Shown here: positions 54,454 through 62,251 of the stretch, in pieces
Layout: each line of letters opens with the position of its first letter
Position numbering within the stretch: the first letter of the stretch is position 1
Source: Clostridia bacterium
GTDB lineage: Bacteria > Bacillota > Clostridia > Christensenellales > Aristaeellaceae
Length of the DNA stretch: 64,000 bases
Assembly (NCBI GenBank): GCA_017397895.1
Contig: JAFQHP010000017.1
Coordinates: 1 to 64,000 of the forward strand
Reading direction: 5' to 3'
Program-made: the position numbers and the translations under genes
Notes under the pieces: generated by a model
Told to the model about the DNA's origin: nothing
What the model saw: only the letters and a program-made list of their open reading frames with translations
The model's database searches: none

Positions 54454-55140
54454 ATGCAGGAAAGGATGGATATCCATCTGGCGGCAGCCTATGTAAGGGG
54501 CATGGCGGAGCAGGAAAAAATTCCGGTGGACGAAGCACTTTTGAAGGCACCGCTGGATATGCTCCTGGATGCGGAAAAGGAGGCCCTTGTGAACGCCGGG
54601 AAGGCGGCGGGGCTGAAAATGTACCGCTTCAAGCGCCATGATGAATTGCCCCGGGTGAAAGCGGTGCTGGGCTTTTTGCAGGGCATTTGGCCGGAAAGCC
54701 TGCTGGACGTGGGCAGCGGACGGGGCGTGTTTTTGTTTCCTTTCCTGGATGCGTTTCCAAATACGCAGGTGACCAGCGTGGATCTTTTGCCCCACCGGGT
54801 GGCGCTGCTGAATGCGCTGCGTTTGGGCGGAGTGGAGCGCTTGCAGGCATTGCAGCAGGACATCTGCAAATGGGACATAAAAGATAAGTCCTTTGACGTG
54901 GTGACGATGCTGGAGGTGCTGGAACATATCCCGGATGTGGAGAAGGCGGTGCAGGCGGCGGTGCGGCTGGCCAAACGATATGTGGTAGTATCGGTGCCCT
55001 CCAAGCCCGATGACAACCCGGAGCATATTCACCTGTTGACTAAAGATGTTCTCACCGGCCTGTTTCGCCGGGCCGGATGCATGCGGCTGCACTTTGGCGG
55101 CGTGAACGGGCACCTGATTATGACGGCGTGCCTGGAATGA
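54454..55140 (+). CDS. Class I SAM-dependent methyltransferase of the RNA-repair cassette
   Basis: A 228-residue enzyme with a helical N-terminal part (about 1-75) and a Rossmann methyltransferase domain: SAM loop LLDVGSGRGVFLF, acidic VTSVDLLPHR, and MLEVLEHIPDVEKAV. The EVLEH and later EHIHLLT stretches recall the metal-binding EVxEH and HxF/WT parts of Hen1, which methylates RNA 3' ends, but many ordinary methyltransferases show similar motifs. GGAGGG precedes ATG 54454. The ligase gene starts within its stop codon (ATGA), so a nucleic-acid substrate is plausible. Confidence 0.85.
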   Translation: MQERMDIHLAAAYVRGMAEQEKIPVDEALLKAPLDMLLDAEKEALVNAGKAAGLKMYRFKRHDELPRVKAVLGFLQGIWPESLLDVGSGRGVFLFPFLDAFPNTQVTSVDLLPHRVALLNALRLGGVERLQALQQDICKWDIKDKSFDVVTMLEVLEHIPDVEKAVQAAVRLAKRYVVVSVPSKPDDNPEHIHLLTKDVLTGLFRRAGCMRLHFGGVNGHLIMTACLE

Positions 55141-55955
55141 CAGAAAGGTACAAAAAGTATATGGATTACAAGATGATCAAATATCCCCGCACGCCCCATA
55201 TTGAGGGCTCACGGCTGCAGGCGGGGGATGAGGATTTATCCCAGGTGCCCTTCGACGCCATTGCCGGCAGGCACATTGTGATCGAAGAAAAAATAGACGG
55301 CGCCAATTCTGCCCTGTCCTTCAATGGGGATGGGGAATTGCTGCTGCAAAGCCGGGGGCATTACCTGACCGGCGGCTATCGGGAGCGGCACTTTAACCTG
55401 TTCAAGCAGTGGGGGCGCATCCACAGTCAGGCCCTGTGGCAGGCCCTGGGCAGCCGGTATGTGATGTACGGCGAATGGATGTATGCCAAGCATTCCATCT
55501 ATTATGACGCTTTGCCCCATTATTTTATGGAGTTTGATATTCTGGACAGGGAAACGGGCGTGTATCTGGATACCCCGTCCCGAAGGCGCATCACATCGGG
55601 GCTGCCGGTGTGCTCGGTGCCGGTACTGGCGGAGGGCGTTTTCAGCAGGAAAGAGGACGTGCTGAAGTATCTGGGAAATTCCCGGTTTATTACGCCGGCA
55701 CATATTGAAAACCTGCGTGCGGCGGCGGAAAAGGAAAACCTGGATGCGGACCGCATCTGCCGGGAAACTGACGCCTCCATGACCATGGAAGGACTGTACA
55801 TCAAGGTGGAGGAAGAAGGCCGGGTGCAGGAGAGAGTGAAATTTGTGCGCAGCAGCTTTTTGCAGACGGTGGAGGAATCGGGCACCCATTGGCTGGATCG
55901 GCCCATTGTGCCAAACGGCCTGCAGGGCACGCTGGAGAAATTGCTGACATACTGA
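55137..55955 (+). CDS. RNA ligase family protein (Rnl2-like nucleotidyltransferase)
   Basis: A 272-residue ATP-dependent ligase core. Motif I is EEKIDGAN with nucleophile Lys52. Further motifs: YGEW (Glu113, motif III), MEFDI (motif IIIa), MEGLYIK (Glu218/Lys223, motif IV) and VKFVR (Lys235, motif V). It seals 5'-phosphate to 3'-OH ends after AMP transfer. There is no separate C-terminal domain beyond a short helical tail. ATG 55137 overlaps the methyltransferase stop; ATG 55161, before IKYPRTPHIEG, is an alternative start. Followed 12 bp later by the HD-kinase gene. Confidence 0.9.
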   Translation: MTERYKKYMDYKMIKYPRTPHIEGSRLQAGDEDLSQVPFDAIAGRHIVIEEKIDGANSALSFNGDGELLLQSRGHYLTGGYRERHFNLFKQWGRIHSQALWQALGSRYVMYGEWMYAKHSIYYDALPHYFMEFDILDRETGVYLDTPSRRRITSGLPVCSVPVLAEGVFSRKEDVLKYLGNSRFITPAHIENLRAAAEKENLDADRICRETDASMTMEGLYIKVEEEGRVQERVKFVRSSFLQTVEESGTHWLDRPIVPNGLQGTLEKLLTY

Positions 55956-55967
55956 TAAAAGGGAAGG

Positions 55968-57158
55968 ATGCAGGTGCATATCATGGATGATGGGCAGTTT
56001 GCCCGGGTGCAGCGGTGTTTGCCCTGCGCCCCTGAATACAGATGGGACTGGGAAGGGCTGCAGGAAACCGTCTTTGCACCGTATTTTTGGAAAATGGAGC
56101 GGGTGCAGCAGCATCCGGTATGGCATGGGGAAGGGAATGTGTGGGTGCACACCCGGATGGTGTGCCAAGCACTGGCTGAGATGGACGCATTCCGCCGCCT
56201 GGACGAAAGAAGGCAGCAGGTATTGTCCCTTGCGGCACTATTGCACGATCTTGGCAAAATCACCTGTACAAGGCTGGAGGACGGGGTATGGGTATCTCCC
56301 GGACATGGCGCGGCAGGGGCCCAGGAGGCAAGGCGGGTGATGTGGCAGGAAATGGACTTGTGCGGCGATGCGCAGGCCCAGGCGTTTCGGGAAGCAGTGT
56401 GCTTTTTGATTCGCTATCACACCACGCCCCTGCATCTGATCGATCATGAAGATCCCCCAAGAAGGGCCAGGAAGCTTGCGGAAAACGGAAGGCTGCTGCC
56501 TTTGTTCAGCCTGGAAATGCTGTGCCTGTTATCGGAGGCGGACGTACTTGGCCGCATAAGTGACGACCGGCAGGAGCAATTGGACACCATTCAGCTGGGC
56601 CGGGAAGCGGCCAGGGAAGCCGGGTGCCTGGAAGGGCCGTATCCCTTTCCGTCTGCCTGCACCCGCCATGCCTATCTTTCCGGAAAGAACGTGTGGCCAC
56701 AGCAGGAATTGTATGACGACAGCTGGGGGGAAGTGATTATGCTGTGCGGCCTGCCGGGCACCGGGAAGGACACCTGGATAAAAGAGAACCATCCGGATCT
56801 GCCGGTTGTGTGCCTGGATGATATCAGGCGGCGGATGGGCATTGCCCCCACGGACAACCAGGGGCCGGTGGTGCAGGCGGCCAGGGAAGAGGCCAAAGTA
56901 TATTTGCGTGCCCGGCGGCCCTTTATCTGGAACGCCACCAATATCACGGAAATGCTGCGCAAAAAGCAGCTGCGGCTGTTTGAGGAATACCATGCCGCCG
57001 TGCGCATTGTGTACCTGGAAACGAATTGGCATGAAAACCTGCGCAGGAATAAAGAAAGAAAATACGCCGTGCCGGAAAGCGCCGTCTGTCACATGCTGGA
57101 AAAGCTGAATCCGCCGGAAGCCTGGGAAGGGCGCAGTGTGGAATGGTATTGCGTATAG
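55968..57158 (+). CDS. HD-Pnk: HD phosphoesterase fused to polynucleotide 5'-kinase
   Basis: A 396-residue bifunctional end-healing protein. N-terminal HD domain (about 45-200): His61, His93-Asp94 (LLHDLGK), His113, His151 and Asp192 (EADVLGR). C-terminal P-loop kinase (about 255-396): GLPGTGKDT (261-269), Asp284/285 in VCLDDIRRRMG, and an arginine lid RRNKERKYAVP (359-369). Runella HD-Pnk and Deinococcus DRB0098 have this layout; in the former the HD part removes 2',3'-cyclic or 3' phosphates and the kinase phosphorylates 5'-OH ends. The start may be ATG 55983 instead of 55968. Confidence 0.9.
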   Translation: MQVHIMDDGQFARVQRCLPCAPEYRWDWEGLQETVFAPYFWKMERVQQHPVWHGEGNVWVHTRMVCQALAEMDAFRRLDERRQQVLSLAALLHDLGKITCTRLEDGVWVSPGHGAAGAQEARRVMWQEMDLCGDAQAQAFREAVCFLIRYHTTPLHLIDHEDPPRRARKLAENGRLLPLFSLEMLCLLSEADVLGRISDDRQEQLDTIQLGREAAREAGCLEGPYPFPSACTRHAYLSGKNVWPQQELYDDSWGEVIMLCGLPGTGKDTWIKENHPDLPVVCLDDIRRRMGIAPTDNQGPVVQAAREEAKVYLRARRPFIWNATNITEMLRKKQLRLFEEYHAAVRIVYLETNWHENLRRNKERKYAVPESAVCHMLEKLNPPEAWEGRSVEWYCV

Positions 57159-57160
57159 AG

Positions 57161-57197
57161 AAAAAAGGAGCTGTTTTTGCACGGCTCCTTTTCTTTT
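57161..57197 (+). terminator. Terminator of the RNA-repair cassette
   Basis: AAAAGGAGC/GCTCCTTTT stem (57163-57171 with 57184-57192), then CTTTTT. Confidence 0.85.
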
Positions 57198-57234
57198 TGG
57201 CACTGTGTGCGGTATACACAAAACAGGCGCATAT

Positions 57235-57242
57235 GCTATAAT
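57235..57242 (+). promoter_or_regulatory. Extended -10 promoter of the GH74-like gene
   Basis: TGCTATAAT (57234-57242); the -35 is weak. Confidence 0.55.
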
Positions 57243-57288
57243 GAAAACAGCAAAAAGAGAAAACAGATACAGGACGAAAGGTATGTGA

Positions 57289-59553
57289 TTGTATATTCAG
57301 CACAGAGATTATGTGTACCGCCATATGCCCATTGGGGGCGGCGGGTATGTGACAGGCTTTTTCTTTCATCCCAAGGACAAAAACATATTGTACTGCCGCA
57401 CGGATATCGGGGGCATGTACCGGTTTGATTACGAAAAGGAAGCATGGGTCAGCCTGATCGACCATGTGAATTACCTGGATCTGAGGGAGACATGCCCCAT
57501 TTCGGCGGCGCTGGATGAAGAAAACCCGGGGAAAATGTATGTGGTTAGCGGTATGCGTTCGTCGGAGAGCAAAGGGTGCCTGACAGTATCGGACGATTAC
57601 GGCGAAAGCTTTGTGAAGAAGGAGCTGCCGGTATTTGCCCACGGCAATCTGCATGGCCGGGGCGCCGGGGAAAGGCTGTGGTTTGACAAGGGGCGGCTGT
57701 GGCTGGCCAGCCAGCTGGAGGGCTTGTGGACCAGCGATGATGAAGGGGACACATGGCAGAAGGTTCCCTCCTTTCCGGAAACGGCCTGTACCTTTGTTGC
57801 CTGCTTCCGGGGCATGGTGCTGGTGGGCACGGAAGGGCTGGCCCTGGCACAGGGTGATATGCGGGGCAACAGCCTCTATGTATCCCTGGACGGCGGTGCC
57901 ACCTTCCATTCCGTGCTTCAGCCTGAATATGTGCCTGTGGAGGGCAGCAAAATGCACGGGCTGGTGGCCCAGCGGTGCTGCATTGATGAGGATTATCTGT
58001 ACGTTTCCTTTTCCGCCAACGGCTCCCGCAGCCAGAATGTGGAGCGGGGCTACACCTGTGACTGCGGGGATTGCAGCTGCGGCAGGATCGCCCGGTGGCG
58101 CCTGAGTGAAGCGGGCATTGGCGATATGGAGGACATCACCCCGGAAAAAGGCAACTGGGGATATTCCGCTGTGGACGCAAAGTACGGTCTTCTAATCACC
58201 GCCACCATCCACCGGCAAAAGGACGGGGATGCGGTGTATTTATCCCTGGATCAGGGGAATACGTGGAAAAAAGTGCTGCAGGATCTGCACACTGGCAAAA
58301 TGGATTTTCGCCTTTCTTATATGCGGCCGGAATACAACGGCGGGCATAACCTGATCCACTGGCTGACGGACGTGAAGATGGACCCTCATAGAAAAGGCGT
58401 GGCCTGGTTCAATACCGGCACCGGCGTGTTCCGCACAAAAAACCTGACGGAGGATACCGTGACCTGGCAGGACTGGTGCGACGGGATGGAGGAAACGGTG
58501 CATATCAATGTGCATGCCCCGGCAACGGGACGGGTGCAGGTATTGGATATGATCGGCGATCTGGGGGGCTTTGCCTTTACCGACCCGGACAGGCACTGTG
58601 ACAATTCCTTTGCCGATGAAAACGGCAACCGCTACATCACCTGCCTCAGCTGTGCCTGGCCGGATAATGATCCCGATCACATTGTGGTAACTGCCCGAGG
58701 CAACTGGACCGGCAAAACGAAGGGCGGCCTGATCCAGAGCCTGGACGGGGCCAGAACCTGGCATCGCCTTGCCATGCCCATGGGGCTTTCCGATGAACTG
58801 GATAAGCTGCTCGCCCGCATATCCGGGGTGAACACAAACGCCGGCTGGGTGAGCGTTTCGGCGGACGGGAAGCGCTATGTGTGGGCACCCTCTGAACGGA
58901 TATTCCTTTATACCAGATACCTGCTGGTGAGCCATGACAGGGGAGAAAGCTTCCGCCTGTCCCGGGTGCTGGACAAGGAATGCAAGGCTGCAGAGGGTAT
59001 GATGAAGCCTGTTGCCGACCGGTGCGATGAAAGTATCTTCTACGGCTTCGGGGACAAGGGCCAATTGTATGTCTCCCGGGATGGGGGCGACACCTTCCGG
59101 GAAAAGGATGCGCCGGAGGGGTTCCCAAAGGTGAACTTCGGCCTTGTGGATTGCGCCGATCAGACGGAAATCCGGGCTGCGGCAGGGGAGATGGGCAGCC
59201 TGTACATCGCCACCGGGGAAGGGCTATGGAAGCTGCGCTATGATAAGGAAAAGGACGTTTTCCACGGAAAGCGCCTGACCAAAACGGGCGACAGGGTGTT
59301 CTGTGTGGGCCTGGGGCTTAGAAGAGTGGGCGGCGACTATATCACGGAGAAAAAGGCCCTGTATTTCAATGGGGTGCTGGACGGGGAATATGGTTTTTAC
59401 CGCTCCTTCGACGAATGTGAAACCTGCCAGCGCATCAATACCCACAGACAGATGTATGGCCGAGTGCATTCCATAGACGGGGACAAGCGGCGCTTTGGCA
59501 GGTTCTATATCGCCACAGGCTCCAGCGGGCTCCTGTACGGCGATGAAGCATAA
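57289..59553 (+). CDS. GH74-like beta-propeller glycoside hydrolase, cytoplasmic
   Basis: A 754-residue protein with the two-propeller plan of GH74 xyloglucanases. The N-terminal MPIGGGGYVTGFFFHPKDKNILYCRTDIGGMYRF is the hallmark, with the Asp of RTDIGG as an expected catalytic residue. BNR/Asp-box repeats recur (SDDYGESF, SDDEGDTW, SLDGGATF, SLDQGNTW, SRDGGDTF). No signal peptide is present, unlike secreted GH74 enzymes. An unusual CDCGDCSCGR cluster near residue 260 could bind metal. The start is TTG 57289 with AAAGG 7 nt upstream. Followed after 16 bp by an SDR gene. Confidence 0.82.
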   Translation: MYIQHRDYVYRHMPIGGGGYVTGFFFHPKDKNILYCRTDIGGMYRFDYEKEAWVSLIDHVNYLDLRETCPISAALDEENPGKMYVVSGMRSSESKGCLTVSDDYGESFVKKELPVFAHGNLHGRGAGERLWFDKGRLWLASQLEGLWTSDDEGDTWQKVPSFPETACTFVACFRGMVLVGTEGLALAQGDMRGNSLYVSLDGGATFHSVLQPEYVPVEGSKMHGLVAQRCCIDEDYLYVSFSANGSRSQNVERGYTCDCGDCSCGRIARWRLSEAGIGDMEDITPEKGNWGYSAVDAKYGLLITATIHRQKDGDAVYLSLDQGNTWKKVLQDLHTGKMDFRLSYMRPEYNGGHNLIHWLTDVKMDPHRKGVAWFNTGTGVFRTKNLTEDTVTWQDWCDGMEETVHINVHAPATGRVQVLDMIGDLGGFAFTDPDRHCDNSFADENGNRYITCLSCAWPDNDPDHIVVTARGNWTGKTKGGLIQSLDGARTWHRLAMPMGLSDELDKLLARISGVNTNAGWVSVSADGKRYVWAPSERIFLYTRYLLVSHDRGESFRLSRVLDKECKAAEGMMKPVADRCDESIFYGFGDKGQLYVSRDGGDTFREKDAPEGFPKVNFGLVDCADQTEIRAAAGEMGSLYIATGEGLWKLRYDKEKDVFHGKRLTKTGDRVFCVGLGLRRVGGDYITEKKALYFNGVLDGEYGFYRSFDECETCQRINTHRQMYGRVHSIDGDKRRFGRFYIATGSSGLLYGDEA

Positions 59554-59569
59554 AAAAGGAGGAAGAAAC

Positions 59570-60286
59570 ATGAAGCAGTATGTATTGGTAACCGGCACCG
59601 GCAGGCCCATGGCGTTGGGGTTCAATTTTGTGCTGCGCTACCTGGAGCAGGGGGCCGATGTGATCGCCACGGTAAGAAAACCCTCGGAAGGGCTGAACGA
59701 ACTGCAGAAACAGTATCCGGACACGCTGCACATTCTGGAAATGGACGTGGGCAGCACCTCCTCCGTGAAGGCGGCATACGAAAAAGCGAAGGACATGGTG
59801 CCCTGCCTGGACACCATCATCAATAATGCCGTGACCACATCCCCCGATACCAATAAGGAACTGGAGGAATTCAACCTGGATGATATTCCGGCAGTGATCA
59901 ATGTGGACGCGGTGGGGCCGCTGCGGGTGGTGAAGGAATTTATGCCGCTGATGAAAAAGAGCCCCATTCCGGCCCTGATCGTAAACATTTCCTCCGAAGC
60001 GGGCAGCATTGGTAAGTGCTACCGCTCCTATTACCTGGATTACGGCATGGCCAAGGCGGGTATGAACATGTCCACCAAAACGTTGCACAACAAATTCAAG
60101 GACGACCCCATGATGAACATCATCTGCGTGCATCCCGGCTGGATGCATACCAATGAGGGCAATGCAAAGGCCCCCTTTGAACCCTATGACCATGCAGAAA
60201 CCATGCGGCTGATGTTTGAAACCAAGCGCACCGACAAGGACGGCCCCATTTTTGTTACCTGGGCCGGGGAGGAATATCCCTGGTGA
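59570..60286 (+). CDS. Short-chain dehydrogenase/reductase
   Basis: A 238-residue oxidoreductase with the SDR fold. The cofactor loop is altered (TGTGRPMALGF instead of TGxxxGIG), NNAV replaces NNAG, and the active site is YGMAKAG with Ser in NISSEAGS. C-terminal sequences beyond residue 170 (VHPGWMHTNEG) are typical. AAAGGAGG precedes ATG 59570. Co-transcribed with the GH74-like gene, so a sugar-derived substrate is possible; this is inference. Confidence 0.87.
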   Translation: MKQYVLVTGTGRPMALGFNFVLRYLEQGADVIATVRKPSEGLNELQKQYPDTLHILEMDVGSTSSVKAAYEKAKDMVPCLDTIINNAVTTSPDTNKELEEFNLDDIPAVINVDAVGPLRVVKEFMPLMKKSPIPALIVNISSEAGSIGKCYRSYYLDYGMAKAGMNMSTKTLHNKFKDDPMMNIICVHPGWMHTNEGNAKAPFEPYDHAETMRLMFETKRTDKDGPIFVTWAGEEYPW

Positions 60287-60292
60287 GAAGGG

Positions 60293-60319
60293 AAAACCGC
60301 TTCGGAAGAGGCGGTTTTT
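60293..60319 (+). terminator. Terminator of the GH74-SDR pair
   Basis: AAAACCGC/GCGGTTTT with additional inner pairs, then T5. Confidence 0.85.
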
Positions 60320-60321
60320 CT

Positions 60322-60349
60322 TTGCTTTCAGGCTGGCGTGTGGTATACT
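60322..60349 (+). promoter_or_regulatory. Promoter of the second methyltransferase gene
   Basis: TTGCTT (60322-60327), 16 bp, TATACT (60344-60349). Confidence 0.6.
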
Positions 60350-60369
60350 GCAAAAAAGAGGTGGTTGTG

Positions 60370-61176
60370 ATGCATGATATTGTTGGCAAGAATCAGAAGA
60401 ACTGGGATGATTATTCCCAGGCTTACCTCCGGTTCAAGCATAACGAAAAAATGCTGGAAAGGATCATGAAGGACCCTTCCTGCGCATTTGAAAAAGGAAC
60501 CTGGCAGCAGATAGCGCGCTATGCCGGATGCCTGAAAGGGAAACGGGTGTGCGTACCCTCCAGTGGGGATAACCTGGCTGTGTTTGCCTTTGCCTGGATG
60601 GGGGCGGAGGTGACCAGCTGCGATATATCGGAAAACCAGTTGACGGCGGCGGAAAAAGCTGCCGGACGCCTGGGGCTTTTCATCCGTTTTCACCAGGCAG
60701 ACACAATGACGCTGGCGGGGCTGGAGGATGAGGCGTTCGACCTGGTGTACACCTCAAACGGCGTCCATGTATGGCTGAATGATTTGCCGAAAATGTACAA
60801 AAATGTGCATCGTATCCTGAAAAAGGGCGGCTTGTATGTAATGTGCGACGTGCATCCCTTTCAGCGGCCTTTCGGCGATGCGATGAAAGTGGTGAAGCCA
60901 TACACCGAAGTGGGGCCGTATGAAGATGAATACAATATCACCTTCACCTGGCGGGTGCAGGACATCATGAACGCCATGGCGGAGGGCGGGCTGCGCTTTG
61001 TGCACATGGAAGAAATGCATGACGAAAAGGATTACGATTACCCCTTCTGGCTGCCGTTGGAAGATGCGGTAAACGGGGTGAAGGTGCCAAAGGAAGAGGT
61101 GGACCGGCTGTACGACTGGCGGCAGAACCCCACCATGGCCATCCCCCAATGGCTGTGTATCGTGTGCGAAAAATAA
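60370..61176 (+). CDS. Class I SAM-dependent methyltransferase
   Basis: A 268-residue methyltransferase. After a helical N-terminal part (about 1-55), the SAM domain shows VCVPSSGDNLAVFAFAWMGAEVTSCDISENQL, then FDLVYTSNGVHVWLNDLPKMYKNVHRILKKGGLYVMCDVHP. The SAM loop lacks the common GxGxG and reads PSSGDN. The C-terminal region has a WRQNP-type end (DWRQNPTMAIPQWLCIV) typical of a clostridial family acting on small molecules. AGAGGTGG precedes ATG 60370. Own promoter and a weak terminator; no cassette partner. Confidence 0.85.
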   Translation: MHDIVGKNQKNWDDYSQAYLRFKHNEKMLERIMKDPSCAFEKGTWQQIARYAGCLKGKRVCVPSSGDNLAVFAFAWMGAEVTSCDISENQLTAAEKAAGRLGLFIRFHQADTMTLAGLEDEAFDLVYTSNGVHVWLNDLPKMYKNVHRILKKGGLYVMCDVHPFQRPFGDAMKVVKPYTEVGPYEDEYNITFTWRVQDIMNAMAEGGLRFVHMEEMHDEKDYDYPFWLPLEDAVNGVKVPKEEVDRLYDWRQNPTMAIPQWLCIVCEK

Positions 61177-61238
61177 AGAGAAAAAGGATGCGGAATGGGG
61201 AGGGCTCTTAAGGAACAATTTTTCGGCAACAAACAAAC

Positions 61239-61270
61239 GAGCATCCGGCATTCGGATGCTCATTTGCTTA
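61239..61270 (+). terminator. Weak terminator after the second methyltransferase gene
   Basis: GAGCATCCG/CGGATGCTC perfect stem with a 5-nt loop; the following ATTTGCTT is a poor T-tract. Confidence 0.5.
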
Positions 61271-61287
61271 TATGGTTGCACAAACGC

Positions 61288-61308
61288 TATGCACTGATTC
61301 AGTGCATA
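61288..61308. promoter_or_regulatory. Palindromic candidate operator upstream of the XRE gene
   Basis: A perfect inverted repeat of 10-bp arms (TATGCACTGA and TCAGTGCATA) around one central base, 158 bp before the XRE start codon. It could bind a dimeric regulator. Confidence 0.45.
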
Positions 61309-61465
61309 TAATTGCGCAGCTGAATTTATCGGTATACATCTGCCATAAATCACGACAAAAAATTGGGGAAACGATCTGCAACTTCTGGTTGCGAAAAGGC
61401 AAACGGAGGTTGGTGGAGTTTACGCATCCAAAGCGGTATAATCTTTGAGGGAAGGGGGGAAGGAA

Positions 61466-61897
61466 ATGAGCTTTGGAAGTAACCTGCAGGCAGTCCGCAA
61501 AATGTACCAGCTCTCGCAGGAAGAATTGGCAGAAATGCTGGGTGTAAGCCGCCAGGCCGTATCAAAATGGGAAATTGGAGAGGGATATCCGGAAGTCGAC
61601 AAACTCCTGCTCCTGTCCAAAAGACTGAACGTCTCTTTGGACAGCTTGCTGGAAACCGGAAACGCGACTGTTGGTTGTGATTACCCGGGAAAGGGCATCA
61701 TGGTTCTCAGTCCGAATAAGGAAATAATGCTTTACTGTAAGAGAGGCCTGAAGGTGGACGGATGTACGATCGAGGTGCAGATGGAAAATGATGAATGGTA
61801 CACATTATGCTGGTATAACACGTATGAAGAGGCAATGGCTTGTATGCAGAATATCAGGGAAGCCAGAATGAAGGGAATAAAATACCTGGAACTGTAA
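61466..61897 (+). CDS. XRE-family transcription regulator with C-terminal domain
   Basis: A 143-residue protein. The N-terminal helix-turn-helix (about 5-60) reads NLQAVRKMYQLSQEELAEMLGVSRQAVSKWEIGEGYPEVDKLLLLSKRLNVSLDSLL, the pattern of clostridial XRE regulators. The C-terminal 70 residues (GKGIMVLSPNKEIMLYCKRGLKV ... NIREARMKGIKYLEL) form a small beta domain also seen alone and of unknown ligand. A GGGGGGAAGGAA stretch precedes ATG 61466. No toxin or prophage genes adjoin it. Confidence 0.87.
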   Translation: MSFGSNLQAVRKMYQLSQEELAEMLGVSRQAVSKWEIGEGYPEVDKLLLLSKRLNVSLDSLLETGNATVGCDYPGKGIMVLSPNKEIMLYCKRGLKVDGCTIEVQMENDEWYTLCWYNTYEEAMACMQNIREARMKGIKYLEL

Positions 61898-62019
61898 CCC
61901 TGAACCGAATGCACCCATGAATTATGTTCATCTGGACAAAAGAGAAGTGAATGGAAACGAAATACAATCATACCGAGAGGAGCGTCAAATGCCAGTTTGC
62001 CGCTTTCATGGCTGTACAA

Positions 62020-62060
62020 GAAACAGCAAGCCTCGTTCGGCTTGCTGTTTCAATTTGTTT
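62020..62060 (+). terminator. Terminator of the XRE gene
   Basis: 13-bp perfect stem (62020-62032 with 62039-62051) with a weak T-tract. Apart from it, the 354-bp gap 61898-62251 holds only the upstream part of the channel gene; I see no gene in it. Confidence 0.7.
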
Positions 62061-62251
62061 CTGATTATTCGCCACAAATCGGCTGCAGTTATGATGGAAT
62101 GTGAAGGCGAATACAATCCTTTCCATCGACTCTCTGTGCTGCATCCTTTTTGTATTTCAATTGTAAACTGTTACAAAAATGTTGCGCAAAAAGGAGGGTT
62201 ATGTTAAAATATACAAAGATATATCGTATTTTGAGGGGAGCGTGACCCGTT

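Noticed and set aside
54454..55140. Firm call of Hen1 RNA 3'-methyltransferase
   Set aside because: EVLEH and a later His-rich stretch are suggestive, but the same motifs occur in ordinary class I methyltransferases, and the full Hen1 metal-site pattern is not certain.
61466..61897. XRE gene as antitoxin of a toxin-antitoxin pair
   Set aside because: No small partner gene lies on either side, and the C-terminal domain is not of an antitoxin type I know.
61917..62207. A 96-codon open frame after the XRE gene
   Set aside because: It runs through a strong terminator hairpin, has no ribosome-binding site and no recognisable domain.
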